A DNA stretch of 64,000 nucleotides, from the NCBI RefSeq assembly GCF_014646515.1, contig NZ_BMNK01000002.1:641343-705342 (forward strand). Direction: 5' to 3'. Below are positions 50,734-60,300 of this stretch, in pieces. Both the position numbers and the translations under genes were made by a program. Origin of the DNA: Nonomuraea glycinis (GTDB lineage: Bacteria > Actinomycetota > Actinomycetes > Streptosporangiales > Streptosporangiaceae). The stretch's first letter is position 1. Every line of letters starts with the position of its first letter. A model generated the notes under the pieces. It ran no database searches. It was not told where the DNA came from and was given only the letters and a program-made list of their open reading frames with translations.

Positions 50734-51710
50734 GACCGGGCGAACTCCTTCATCCCCGTATCGAAGCCGATCTCGGCGCGGAAGCCGAGCTCGGTCTCGG
50801 CCCGCTCGGGCGAGGCGACGATGTGGCGGACATCGCCCAGCCGGTAATCCCCGGTGACCCGCGGGCTCGGCCCGCCCTGTTCGGTGGCCAGCGCGCAGGC
50901 CATCTCGCCCACGGTGTGGGGGGTGCCGGAGGCGATGTTCCAGGCCCGCGACTCGCCGGGCCGGCCGGGCGCCACCAGAGCCGCGAGATTCGCCCTGGCC
51001 ACGTCGCGCACGTGGACGAAGTCACGGAGCTGCCGGCCGTCTTCGAACACCTTCGGCGCCCGGCCCGCCCGCAGTTCGGAGCGGAAGATCGCCGCCACTC
51101 CGGCGTACGGGGTGTCGCGGGGCATACGCGGCCCATAGACGTTGTGATAGCGCAGCGCTGCCGCGCTCCCGCCCGTCTCCCTGGACCAGTTGGCGGCCAG
51201 GTGCTCCTGGGCGAGCTTGCTGGTGGCGTAGGCGTTGCGCGGATCGGGTGGTGCGTCCTCCTTGATCACCGCACTGCGCACCGGCTCGCCACATCGCGGG
51301 CAGGCCGGTTCGAACCGGCCGCGCTCCAGGTCATCGACGGCACGGGGGCCGGGCCTGACCTGGCCGTGCGTGGCGCACTCGTACCGGCCCTCGCCGTAGA
51401 CCACCATCGAGGACGCCAGCACCAGCCGCCCGATGCCGTGCCTGGCCATGGCGGCCAGCAGGACGGCCGTGCCGTACACGTTGACCGAGGCGTAGTCGGG
51501 CAGATCGGAGACGTCCACGCCGAGACCCACCTTGGCCGCCTGGTGCACGACGACATCGACGCCCGGCAGCAGCGTGTCCAGGGTCGCCGCGTCGCGGACG
51601 TCGGCGCCGCACCGCAGATCCAGGCCGACGACGTCGTGACCCGCCGCTTGCAGGATCTCGGCAACGTGTCCGCCGATGAAACCGGCCGAGCCGGTGACCA
51701 TCACTCTCAC
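50730..51710 (-). CDS. NAD-dependent sugar epimerase/dehydratase with zinc-ribbon-like insertion
   Basis: This 326-residue extended SDR has TGSAGFIGGH near the N-terminus and NAYATSKLAQEHL containing the YxxxK motif. Between them is an insertion with CATHG and CPRCGEP about 25 residues apart, a likely zinc site. It probably converts a nucleotide sugar for the adjacent glycosyltransferase. GTG 51710 or ATG 51701 is the start; the Shine-Dalgarno is weak. The operon partner is the GT2 gene; the GT87/methyltransferase operon is divergent. Confidence 0.82.
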   Translation of the reverse strand: MRVMVTGSAGFIGGHVAEILQAAGHDVVGLDLRCGADVRDAATLDTLLPGVDVVVHQAAKVGLGVDVSDLPDYASVNVYGTAVLLAAMARHGIGRLVLASSMVVYGEGRYECATHGQVRPGPRAVDDLERGRFEPACPRCGEPVRSAVIKEDAPPDPRNAYATSKLAQEHLAANWSRETGGSAAALRYHNVYGPRMPRDTPYAGVAAIFRSELRAGRAPKVFEDGRQLRDFVHVRDVARANLAALVAPGRPGESRAWNIASGTPHTVGEMACALATEQGGPSPRVTGDYRLGDVRHIVASPERAETELGFRAEIGFDTGMKEFARS

Positions 51711-51839
51711 GCCGCCGACGGTAACCCGCCACCTGCGCGCACCGAAGCTGTGTAAGCACTTCGTAAGGGTTCTTACGGAGGGCGAACAGGGGACGCCGCC
51801 GCGGTTCCGAAGCGGTTTCAGGATGCGAGGCTGCCGCCT

Positions 51840-53201
51840 GTGAGTCGAAGCTTGCTCGTGGTCAGCGGGGTCCTCGCCGCCCTGGCGGCCGTCCTGCTCA
51901 GGATGGTGGCCGGGCCACCCGGCCTGGGCTGGTATCTGCTGGCCTGGGCGCTGTTCGCGGCCGCCTTGTGGCTGGCCCGGCGGATGCCCGAACAGCGGCT
52001 GGGCGCGCTGGTCGTCGCCGGCGGTGTCACCCTGGCCGCGACCGGGCTGGCGGCCCCGCCGAGCAGCAGCACCGACTCCTTCCGGTACGCGTGGGACGGC
52101 CGGGTGCAGGCCGCGGGCATCTCCCCCTACGACCATCCACCGTCGGACCCGGCGCTGGCCGGGCTGCGTGACGAATGGCTCTTCCCCTCCGGCTGCGGCG
52201 CCCCCGACCTGCGGGGCCTGCCCGACGGTGGCTGCACGCGGATCAACCGCCCCACCGAGCCCACGATCTATCCGCCGGTCGCGCAGGGATACTTTCTGCT
52301 GGTCCACTGGCTGTCGCCAGAAGGTTCGCGGCACAAGGCCCTCCAGCTCGGCGGCTGGGTGATGGCCGTGCTGGTGCTGGTGGCGTTGTGCCGGCTCGCG
52401 GGCGCCCGCCGGGCGGCGTACTGGGCGTGGTGTCCGGCGGTACCGGTCGAGGCCGTGAACAACGCGCACGTCGACATGCTCGGCGTGCTGCTCGTGGTGC
52501 TGGCCTTCGGCGCCGTCCGCGCGGGTCCCGCCCGCGGCGCGCTGCTCGGCGCGGCCGTGGCGGCCAAGCTGCTGCCCGTGACAGCGCTCCCCGGCGCCCT
52601 GTCCGGCGTGCTGGCGAACGGCGTGCCGGCGGGCGGCGTGCCGGCGGGCGGCGTGCCGGCGGGCGGCGTGGCGTGGCGGCGCGTTCTCGGCGCCGTGGTG
52701 CCCGCCGGTCTCGTGGTGGCGCTGTCCTACCTGCCCTATGTCCTGGCCTCGGGAGCCTCGGTGGTGGGATACCTGCCGGGCTACCTCAAGGAGGAGCGCT
52801 ACGACGGGCCCGACGGGGGCAACCGTTACGCGATCCTGCGGCTGGTCATGCCGGACTCGTGGGCCCCTTATGCCGCGATCGCGCTGCTCGGCCTCGTCGT
52901 CCTCCTCGTGCTGCGCTACGGCGACGCCGACCGGCCCTGGCAGGGCGCGCTGCTGGTCAGCGGCTCGCTCCTGCTGCTGCTCACCCCCGGGTACTCGTGG
53001 TACGCGCTGCTGGTCGTCGCGCTGGCCGCCATGGACGGACGGTGGGAATGGCTGGGCGTGGCCCTGGCGGGCGCGGTCGCCTACACCGCCGGACCGGCCG
53101 CCCCCGGCAACCCGGGAACCCCCTTCTACGTCGCCGCCGCACTGGCCGTGCTGATCGGCTGGGCCGCCCGGCGGCCGCATCGAGCGGAGCTACGCCATTG
53201 A
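51840..53201 (+). CDS. GT87-like polyprenyl mannosyltransferase
   Basis: This 453-residue integral membrane protein has many hydrophobic helices and the early loop Asp/Tyr-rich DSFRYAWDGRVQAAGISPYD typical of C-type glycosyltransferases that use polyprenyl-phosphate sugars. A run of three GVPAG repeats (about residues 261-275) sits in a loop. GAGG eight bases before GTG supports the start. A TTGA overlap couples it to the next gene. It should transfer sugars on the outer face of the membrane. Confidence 0.77.
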   Translation: MSRSLLVVSGVLAALAAVLLRMVAGPPGLGWYLLAWALFAAALWLARRMPEQRLGALVVAGGVTLAATGLAAPPSSSTDSFRYAWDGRVQAAGISPYDHPPSDPALAGLRDEWLFPSGCGAPDLRGLPDGGCTRINRPTEPTIYPPVAQGYFLLVHWLSPEGSRHKALQLGGWVMAVLVLVALCRLAGARRAAYWAWCPAVPVEAVNNAHVDMLGVLLVVLAFGAVRAGPARGALLGAAVAAKLLPVTALPGALSGVLANGVPAGGVPAGGVPAGGVAWRRVLGAVVPAGLVVALSYLPYVLASGASVVGYLPGYLKEERYDGPDGGNRYAILRLVMPDSWAPYAAIALLGLVVLLVLRYGDADRPWQGALLVSGSLLLLLTPGYSWYALLVVALAAMDGRWEWLGVALAGAVAYTAGPAAPGNPGTPFYVAAALAVLIGWAARRPHRAELRH

Positions 53202-53851
53202 GCCAGCACACTGTCGACCACTCGCCGGCGCAGATCGTGATCATCGCCAAGGAACCGCTGCCCGGGAAGGTCAAGACCCGGCTGACCCCGCCGTACAGCC
53301 CGGCTGAAGCCGCCGCCCTCGCCGAGGCCGCGCTCAGCGACAGCGTGCGCGCGGTCGCCGCGGCCCCGGCCACCCAGCGGGTGCTCGCCCTGGACGGGCT
53401 GCCGGGCCGCTGGCTGCCCGCGGGATTCGTGGTGATCCCGCAGCGCGGCGAGGGGCTGGACGAGCGCCTGGCGGCGGCCTTCGCCGACGCCCTCCGGCTG
53501 CGGCCGGATCCCGTCGTACTGATCGGCATGGACACCCCGCAGGTCACCCCCGCGCTGCTGCGCGAGGCCGGGCAGGCGCTGGAGCGGCACGACGCGGTGT
53601 ACGGTCCGGCCGCCGACGGCGGCTTCTGGCTGCTCGGCCTGCGGCGACCGGACCCGGCGCTGCTCCTGGGGGTTCCCATGTCGCATCCGGAGACCGGCAA
53701 GCTCCAGCTCGACCGGCTCGAACGCGCCGGGCTGGCCGTACACCACCTGCCCGAGCTGATCGACGTCGACACCGCGGCGGACGCCGTCGCCGTGGCCGCC
53801 GCGGCGCCCGCGTCCTGTTTCGCCGCCACGCTGCGCGAGCTGGGCCGATGA
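53198..53851 (+). CDS. TIGR04282/DUF2064-type glycosyltransferase
   Basis: This 217-residue protein has IVIIAKEPLPGKVKTRL, GMDTPQV and GPAADGGFWLLGL, signature segments of the TIGR04282 (DUF2064) nucleotidyl/glycosyltransferase-like family. It is named in some organisms for arsenosugar biosynthesis, but in actinomycete surface-glycan clusters the role is undefined. TTG 53198 overlaps the previous stop by 4 bases, with GGAG eight bases upstream. Confidence 0.78.
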   Translation: MSQHTVDHSPAQIVIIAKEPLPGKVKTRLTPPYSPAEAAALAEAALSDSVRAVAAAPATQRVLALDGLPGRWLPAGFVVIPQRGEGLDERLAAAFADALRLRPDPVVLIGMDTPQVTPALLREAGQALERHDAVYGPAADGGFWLLGLRRPDPALLLGVPMSHPETGKLQLDRLERAGLAVHHLPELIDVDTAADAVAVAAAAPASCFAATLRELGR

Positions 53852-54459
53852 TCGGGGAAATCTACGCCGACGCCCTCGCGGGGGAGTCCGCCGAGATCGA
53901 GTACGTGGACGGTACCCGGGTCATGCTGGAGACCGCACGCTGGTTCGAACCGATCGACGGGGACGAGGAGCTGCTGAGCCGCTGCGCCAGCCCCACGCTG
54001 GACGTCGGCTCCGGTCCTGGACGTCTCACGGCGGCGTTGACCCGGCGCGGAATCCGCTCACTCGGCATCGACATCACCCCGCGCGCCGTCGCCCTGACCC
54101 GCCTCGCCGGAGGGTTCGCCCTGCTCCGGGACGTCTTCGAGGACGTACCCGGCAGCGGCCGCTGGGCGACGGCGCTGCTCGCCGACGGCAACATCGGCAT
54201 CGGTGGCAACCCCGAAGCGCTGCTGCACAGGGTCAGGCAGCTCCTCCGGCCGGGTGGCACGATCCTCGCCGAGGTCGCGCCGCCCGGAACCCGAAGCCGG
54301 GTGGACCGGCTCCGGTTACGGCGGGGGCCACGTGCGGGGGACTGGTTCGGCTGGGCGACCGTTTCGGCGAGTGACATCCAGCGGATCGGGCTGGCCGGCG
54401 GGTTCGCGGAAGTCGACTGCTGGACCGCGCACGGGCGCTGGCTGGCCCGTCTGCACTAG
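53848..54459 (+). CDS. Class I SAM-dependent methyltransferase
   Basis: This 203-residue protein has motif I LDVGSGPGRLTAAL, an acidic motif II (LGIDIT) and LLRPGGTILAEV. It probably methylates a sugar or lipid intermediate of the cluster. The ATG overlaps the preceding stop by 4 bases (ATGA), completing the GT87/TIGR04282/methyltransferase operon. The stop overlaps the convergent VOC gene by 4 bases. Confidence 0.83.
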   Translation: MIGEIYADALAGESAEIEYVDGTRVMLETARWFEPIDGDEELLSRCASPTLDVGSGPGRLTAALTRRGIRSLGIDITPRAVALTRLAGGFALLRDVFEDVPGSGRWATALLADGNIGIGGNPEALLHRVRQLLRPGGTILAEVAPPGTRSRVDRLRLRRGPRAGDWFGWATVSASDIQRIGLAGGFAEVDCWTAHGRWLARLH

Positions 54460-55064
54460 GACGGGTCCAGGGTGATGCCCTCCCGGCGGAGATCCTCGAT
54501 GATGCCGTCGACCAGGCGGGTGCTGACCGTGTGGGTCAGCCGGCCGTTGTCGCGGAGTTCGCGGACGGCGGGGACCGGGTCGGGGTCGGCGAACAGGCGT
54601 TCGTCGGTGTAGTCGACCGGTCTGCCCGTCGGGTCGATGGTCCACCAGGAGGCTTCCATCGCGATGCCGTTGGGGTCGCTGAAGTAGATCGACCGCAGGT
54701 AGCCGTGGTCGATGACGTCGGTGACCTCGCAGCCGTGCTCCTTGAGCCGGTCGCGCAGGCGTACCAGGGCGTCCTCGTCGGGCAGGTGCAGCGACAGGTG
54801 GTCGAACTGCGCGGCCTTGGCGTACGGCACGCCGGCGGGCTTGGCGAAGCTGTCGAGCTCCTGGTCGGTGTACTCGAAGAAGGCGACGGTGTTGCCGGCG
54901 CCCACCTCGAAGAAGTAGTGCCTGAAGGAGGGAATGGCGAGGGTGGTGACCAGGCGGGCGTCGAGCACGCCGTGCCAGAACCGGACGGTGGCGTCCATGT
55001 CCGGAGTGATGAGGGCAAGGTGGTGTACGCCCCGCCAGTGCACCGTTTCTGGGGTAGCAGCCAT
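54456..55064 (-). CDS. VOC-family dioxygenase-like protein
   Basis: This 202-residue protein has the vicinal-oxygen-chelate fold: RGVHHLALITPDMDATVRFW and DHLSLHLPDEDALVRLRDRL, then YLRSIYFSDPNGIAMEASWW. The metal-ligand pattern H...H...E (His in HHLAL, His in DHLSL, Glu in MEASWW) is intact, so a metal-dependent ring-cleaving dioxygenase or glyoxalase-like activity is possible. The substrate is unknown. ATG 55064 lacks a strong Shine-Dalgarno. Confidence 0.78.
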   Translation of the reverse strand: MAATPETVHWRGVHHLALITPDMDATVRFWHGVLDARLVTTLAIPSFRHYFFEVGAGNTVAFFEYTDQELDSFAKPAGVPYAKAAQFDHLSLHLPDEDALVRLRDRLKEHGCEVTDVIDHGYLRSIYFSDPNGIAMEASWWTIDPTGRPVDYTDERLFADPDPVPAVRELRDNGRLTHTVSTRLVDGIIEDLRREGITLDPS

Positions 55065-55131
55065 GCTGCTAACCGTAGACCTTTCAACTATTTCTCCGCA
55101 GCTACCTCCTTCTGCCTTTCGCCGGGGAAAA

Positions 55132-56256
55132 TCACAGGCCCGCGGAGCCGGTGAGGTCGAGGGGCGGCTTGCTGACGCTCGCGTCGCGCAGGCGGTCGAT
55201 GTCCAGACGGTCGCCCCAGCGGATGATCGCCTCATCGTCGGCGAAGGCCATCGCGCGCATCATGTTGCCGCCGTCGGTCGCCTCGACCGTGCGCCGCAGC
55301 CGCTCCCGCAGCGAGTCGGGCAGGCGGGTGGTGCCCGCCTCGATGGTGTCGCCGTAGCTCGGGACGTAACCGACCCCCGCGAAGCCGGTACGGCGCAGCA
55401 GCCTCGGCAGCGTCTCCGAGGAGTAGAACATCAGGTGGTTCTTGGTGAAGCCGCTCCACTCCGACCCGTACGCCTTGAGCAGCAGTGAGCGCGCGTTCAC
55501 CGTCAGGATGAGCAGCACCCCGCCGGGCGCCAGCAGTTCGCGGAACATCGTGAAGTCGTCGAGCGGCCGGGGCAGGTGCGCCAGCACCGACCAGAGGGTG
55601 ATGACGTCGAAGCCGCCCGCCGCGATCTCCGGCACGTCATGGGGCGCGCCGTGGAAGGCCCGCGCCTTGGTCAGCCTCTCGTTGGCCTGCGCGACCGAGT
55701 CGGGGGACAGGTCCACCCCGCAGGCGTCGAAGCCGCGCTGCTCGGCCAGCTCAAGGAACAGCCCGGCGCCGCAGCCGAAGTCGAGCAGCCGCCGCCCCTC
55801 CCCGTGGTCGAGAATGGGGGAGAACGCCTGCATGGTGAGGTTGTAGCGGCGCTGCCGGTTGGCGGCGTACTTGCCGGTCAGAAACTTGCTGTAGCCGGTG
55901 GCGTACAGGTCGCCGAGCCGCTCGGGGCGCACGTTCGGATTGCGGTAGAGGAAGCCGCAGGACGGGCAGCGGACGACCCGGTAGCGCCACTTGCCGCCGC
56001 CGGTCGGCTGGAACAGCGGCTGCTGGCTGGTCTCCCCGCACAGCGTGCAGCTCAGGAACTCCTCGATCTCGCCGAGCGGCACGTTCGCCTGATACTCCTC
56101 CAGGGACAGGACGGGGGAGCGGCGTAGCCGCCATCGCCACTGGGCCTCGCGGAGCGTCCGTTCGCCCGGCCGGACGTAGACCCGCTGTCCCCAGGGCACC
56201 CGGTTGTAGCGGGCGCCGTACGCGAGCCGGCCGAGCAGTCGTCGAGCAGAGACCAT
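55132..56256 (-). CDS. SAM-methyltransferase with N-terminal zinc-binding motif
   Basis: This 374-residue protein has an N-terminal CTLCGE...CPSCGF pair of Cys motifs (zinc-binding, as in C-methyltransferase-like sugar enzymes), then a SAM domain with LLDFGCGAGLFLELAEQRGF and LAPGGVLLILTV. It may modify a nucleotide sugar or glycan. ATG 56256 has GGGGG six bases upstream. It lies just beyond the glycan cluster and could belong to it. Confidence 0.8.
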   Translation of the reverse strand: MVSARRLLGRLAYGARYNRVPWGQRVYVRPGERTLREAQWRWRLRRSPVLSLEEYQANVPLGEIEEFLSCTLCGETSQQPLFQPTGGGKWRYRVVRCPSCGFLYRNPNVRPERLGDLYATGYSKFLTGKYAANRQRRYNLTMQAFSPILDHGEGRRLLDFGCGAGLFLELAEQRGFDACGVDLSPDSVAQANERLTKARAFHGAPHDVPEIAAGGFDVITLWSVLAHLPRPLDDFTMFRELLAPGGVLLILTVNARSLLLKAYGSEWSGFTKNHLMFYSSETLPRLLRRTGFAGVGYVPSYGDTIEAGTTRLPDSLRERLRRTVEATDGGNMMRAMAFADDEAIIRWGDRLDIDRLRDASVSKPPLDLTGSAGL

Positions 56257-56386
56257 TGCAAACCCCCAAGCAGCCGAATGCCGAAAGGTATTGCCCAGTG
56301 CGTCCCTGACTATTCCATCGCGATCGCCTGCATACCATCGCGAAGCGGTAAGGGTAGGGCAGGCCGGGCGGCCCGCCCTACCGCGA

Positions 56387-57238
56387 TCATGACGGGCGGC
56401 CGTCGGCCCCGCACTTGATGATCGGCCGGATGCAGTCGCGCACCCGGCGCTCCAGCTCCGCCACCGGCCAGGCGTTGAAGAAGTCGCCATGCATGGTGAA
56501 GCCGCCTCCGGAGGCCAGCCGGAAGTTCGCCGGATTGCCGCTCACCGGATAGCGCAGCACCTGGCGCAGCTTGGGCACCGGGACGGGGTGGCTGGAGGGG
56601 CACTGGTCGCCGACCGGATAGGCCATGTGGCTCTTGTGGTCGGCCGAGTCGAGGTCGCGGCCGTTCCAGCACTGCGGGAAGTCGAGGTACGACTCCAGCA
56701 TCGTGCCGGACGGGCAGGTGACGAAGTCCTTGGACGCGACGACATGCCCGGCGTGCAGGCACGACCAGCGGGCGATGGTGGTCGCGTCGGGCCCGGTGGC
56801 CCTGGCGTTGCCGGCCACGATCCGCAGCCCGAGCGGGAACGGCTGGATCCGGGCGGTGATGTCCGGCCGGACGCCCTCGCCCAGGTAGTAGAACGTGGTG
56901 ATGGTCGGCTCGACCGGGGCGTTGTTGTTGTAGAGGGTCGGCACCCAGTAGGAGGACTTGTCCACGGCCGGGTTGCAGTTGCTGGGGCCGTTCAGCAGGT
57001 CGGTCACGGTCGTGTGGGCGTTGGTGACGCGGCTGCCGAAGAAGCTGTGCATGTGGGAGGCACCCGGCAGGCCGGGGAAGACGATCGGGTCGTCGGGCAG
57101 CCGGTGACTGTAGGGGCAGTCGGCGAGGAACTCCGCCACCCGTACCGGCTCGGCGGACGCGGGTTGCTGCTGCACGAGAGGGGCGCCGAGCAGCGCGGCC
57201 AGCAGGGTCAGGATGAGGATCGGTCGTAAGGCGGGCAT
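56387..57238 (-). CDS. Secreted DUF1996 protein
   Basis: This 283-residue protein has a Sec signal (MPALRPILILTLLAALLGAP, cut near SAEP) and the conserved DUF1996 segments GASHMHSFFGS, CWNGRDLDSADHKSHMAYP and MHGDFFNAWPV, with seven Cys. The family is found in fungi and actinomycetes and has no proven function; a role in polysaccharide interaction is often assumed. The ATG lies five bases after GGAG, but that GGAG is in the 3' arm of a long inverted repeat. GAGCGCTC boxes upstream suggest LacI-type sugar control. Confidence 0.85.
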   Translation of the reverse strand: MPALRPILILTLLAALLGAPLVQQQPASAEPVRVAEFLADCPYSHRLPDDPIVFPGLPGASHMHSFFGSRVTNAHTTVTDLLNGPSNCNPAVDKSSYWVPTLYNNNAPVEPTITTFYYLGEGVRPDITARIQPFPLGLRIVAGNARATGPDATTIARWSCLHAGHVVASKDFVTCPSGTMLESYLDFPQCWNGRDLDSADHKSHMAYPVGDQCPSSHPVPVPKLRQVLRYPVSGNPANFRLASGGGFTMHGDFFNAWPVAELERRVRDCIRPIIKCGADGRPS

Positions 57239-57243
57239 ACGGA

Positions 57244-57287
57244 CTCCGTCTCGGGGAGCGTGGGGGGGAGCGCTCCCTGAGACGGAG
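57244..57287 (-). promoter_or_regulatory. Long inverted repeat over the DUF1996 leader with embedded GAGCGCTC box
   Basis: CTCCGTCTC-g-GGGAGCG (57244-57260) pairs with CGCTCCC-t-GAGACGGAG (57271-57287): 17-bp arms, one wobble pair, 10-base loop. It contains the perfect palindrome GGGAGCGCTCCC (57266-57277). On the mRNA the GGAG Shine-Dalgarno of the gene lies in the 3' arm. It can be read as an operator, a translation-blocking hairpin, or both. Confidence 0.6.
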
Positions 57288-57314
57288 ACTGGCCTTGTCA
57301 GAAACTTCTGTCAA
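57286..57314 (-). promoter_or_regulatory. Candidate promoter of the DUF1996 gene
   Basis: Minus strand TTGACA (57314-57309), 17 bases, CAGTCT (57291-57286). Transcription would start near 57279, placing GGGAGCGCTCCC at the very start of the transcript. CTGTCA-ag-TGACAG (57308-57321) overlaps the -35. Confidence 0.45.
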
Positions 57315-57352
57315 GTGACAGGTTGTAACGTGTAGCCAGGTTGGCAGGAGAG

Positions 57353-60300
57353 TTAGAGAGCGCTCTCTCTTGCGGCTCGGGCGATGACCTCCTCCGTGGT
57401 GAGCGGTGCCTTCGGGTGGTGGCTCAGGCACATCGGAACGCGCACCTTGTCGAAGGACCGGCCCTCCAGCGCCACATAGAACTCACCGGTGCTCAGCTTG
57501 GCGATGTCCGGGGTGTCGCCGCCCTTGGCCCGGGCCATCTCCTTGGCCGTGTTGACGTGCGCGGAGGCGTTCAGCAGGCCGAAGAACTGCGTCGCGGCAT
57601 TGCCGGGGATCTGGTTGTGCAGGCCCTTCGGCGCCTGGGTCGCGAAGATCAGGCCCAGGCCGTACTTCCTGGCCTGCGACGCCAGCGCCAGCGTGCTGCG
57701 GGTCGCGGGCGTGACCCGGCCGTTCGACGGGGCGAACGTCTGCGCCTCGTCCATCACGAACAGGCCGCCCAACGGCCGGTCAGCCGCCGGATGCCGCCTG
57801 ATCCAGGCGAACAGCTCCATCTGGAGCTGCCCCACGAAGCTCTGCCGCTGCTCCTCGCCCGGCAGCCCCGCCAGGCTGATCACCGACACCCTGGCCCGGC
57901 GCCCCTCCGACGGGGTCAGTAGCACCCCTGGATCCACCGGCTCACCCCCGCCGCCGAACATCGGGTCGTTGTCCATCGCGGCGGTCAGCGACTGAGCGAG
58001 CTCGGCCGCGATCTTCGGCGCGCTCGCCAGCTCGCTCACCCCGTCCGGCAGGTCGGCCAGCAGCGCGATCAGGCCCTTGAGACTCCGGCCACCCCGCCGG
58101 CCGTAGCGGGCCAGTGCCCTCCTGAGCACCGCCTGCCCACGCTGCGCCTTGTCGGTCCTGGCCTCCAGCTTGACCCGTGGCGCGATCGCCGCCACCGCCA
58201 CCTCCACGGCCTCGGTGAACTCGTCCGGGTCGTCCGCCACGGCCGCGAAGTCGGGCAGCGGCTGGAAGCTCAGCGGGCGTCCGGCCCCCCGCCTCGGCGT
58301 CCAGATCACCACCTCGGTGCCCGCCAGGTAGTCGGCCGCCTTCCGCTCGTCCCCCTCCTGCCAGCCGTGCGGCGCCTGCGGCCACGGGTCGCCCAGGCGG
58401 GCCAGGTCGTTGTTCGGGTCGAGCACGATGGCGGACACGCCCTGCAGCGCGCACTCCTCGACCAGCCGCCGGATCAGCACCGTCTTGCCGGAGCCGGTGC
58501 CGGCGAAGATCGCCGTGTGCTTCCTGAGCGCCTCCAACGGGACGCTCACCTGCGCCCCGGTGGCCATCCGCCTGCCGACGGGAATGCCGGGCCCCTCACC
58601 CGCCGCCCCCCGCCCCGCCGCACGGGCCGACTGCGCCGCTCCGCCGGTCGCGGCAAAGACGACTGTACGGTCCTGCGCTCGTTCAGAGTCGTCTGTACGG
58701 TCTTGCACTCGTTCACGGTTGTCTGTACGGTCCTGCGGTCGTTCAGGGTCGTTACCCGGAGTGGTGGCCGCCGTGGGGGTCGGTGGGGTGGGAACGCTCC
58801 AGAGCTCCGTCAGGGCCTCTCTGAGGAAGCTGACGTCGCCCGCTGGATCCCGTACGGCGAGCCAGGTGTTGAGGTGGGGTGGGTTCTCGGCGATGAGTTC
58901 GCTGAGTGCGGACAGGACGCGCAGGTCGTCGCCGTTGAAGGTCAGCTTCCGGCCGCCCGCGCGTTCGAACGCCGCGACCACCTCCTGGGTGCGCTCGCCC
59001 CCTGACCAGTCCCGGTTGCGCAGCAGGAAGAGCCGCCTCTTGGGGACCTCGGCGTCCAGCCCGGCCGCCACCGACGCCTTGCGGATCCGGTTCAGCGCCG
59101 CGATGGCGTTGTTCGCGGTGACCGCCCGGAACGCCCAGTGCGTCTCGTCCTCGGTGGACTCGTCCAGGATTTGGCGCAAGCGAGCGTGCAGGGGCGGTTT
59201 GGCGCTCGGTGGCGGGTCCACGGTGAACGTCAGGCCGTTCTCGCCCTGGCCGGCGATCCACGCCGACAGGCCCGCCGCCAGGAGTGCGGGCATCAGGACG
59301 TCCTCGGACGCGCCGTCGATCATCGGCGGCTGCCGCCCGTCCCGCAACGCGGCAAACCGGGCATCCAGCGCGATCACCGCCTGCGCCACCGGCTCGGTGA
59401 GCCCTTCCGGTGCCGTCGGCTTGGCCGGCGTTCCCACGGCCACGCCGTCGAAGGTCGTGAGCTCCCTGACCTCGTCGTCCCGTACGCAGGACCTGATGTG
59501 CGCCTCGATCGCGATGAGGAGCTGCCGAGGGGTCATGCCGGGGGCCCGCTCGAAGGCCTCGGGCCGGATCGGCCAGGTCGGATACGGCGGCTCGACGCCC
59601 GCCGCCCGGTACTGCGCCTCGAACCGCCTGGTGACGAGCTCGCGAGCGGTGCCGGCGTCGGGGATGGTCATGAGCTGGACCGCTTCCTTGAACCGGTCGC
59701 GGACCGTGTCGACGGCCTCCTGCTGGATCAGCGCCCAGCTGTTCGGCAGGCAGGACAGGACCGTCAGCGTCTTGCGGGAGACCTCCCGCAGCGCCATCAG
59801 CCCACCCGCGATGCGCTCCAGCAGCAGCTTCCCGCCCGCGTCGAGGACCACGCCGGAGACGGGCGAGGCCGGGGACAGGGCGGAATCGGTCGCGGCCGAC
59901 GACTGGGCGATGAGCGGATCGATCTGGTCGATCGCGATCACGGTCGGCCCGGTGAGCGCCAGCAGCCGCGAGATGTCCTGGACGATCTCCTGCGGCGTCT
60001 TGTCGACGGGCCGGATGCCCCACCGGGCGCGCTCGCCGGGCTCCCCTTCGGGCATCGAGTAGAGGAACGCCTCGCCGATGTCCTGCATCCCCATGTCAGC
60101 CGAGGCGAACAGTGTCAGCGCCCGCGCGGTGTCCTGGCAGCCCCTGCCGACCTGCTCGTCGAGGCGGCGCAGCGCGCCGATGAAGGAGTCGAGCTCGTCG
60201 CGGGTGACCTCCTTCCTGCCCGTCACCGCCCGCCGGGTCATCCGCGACACGTCCACGGACGCCGCCAGGCGGGACAGGAACACCCTGAGCTGCGACTTCC

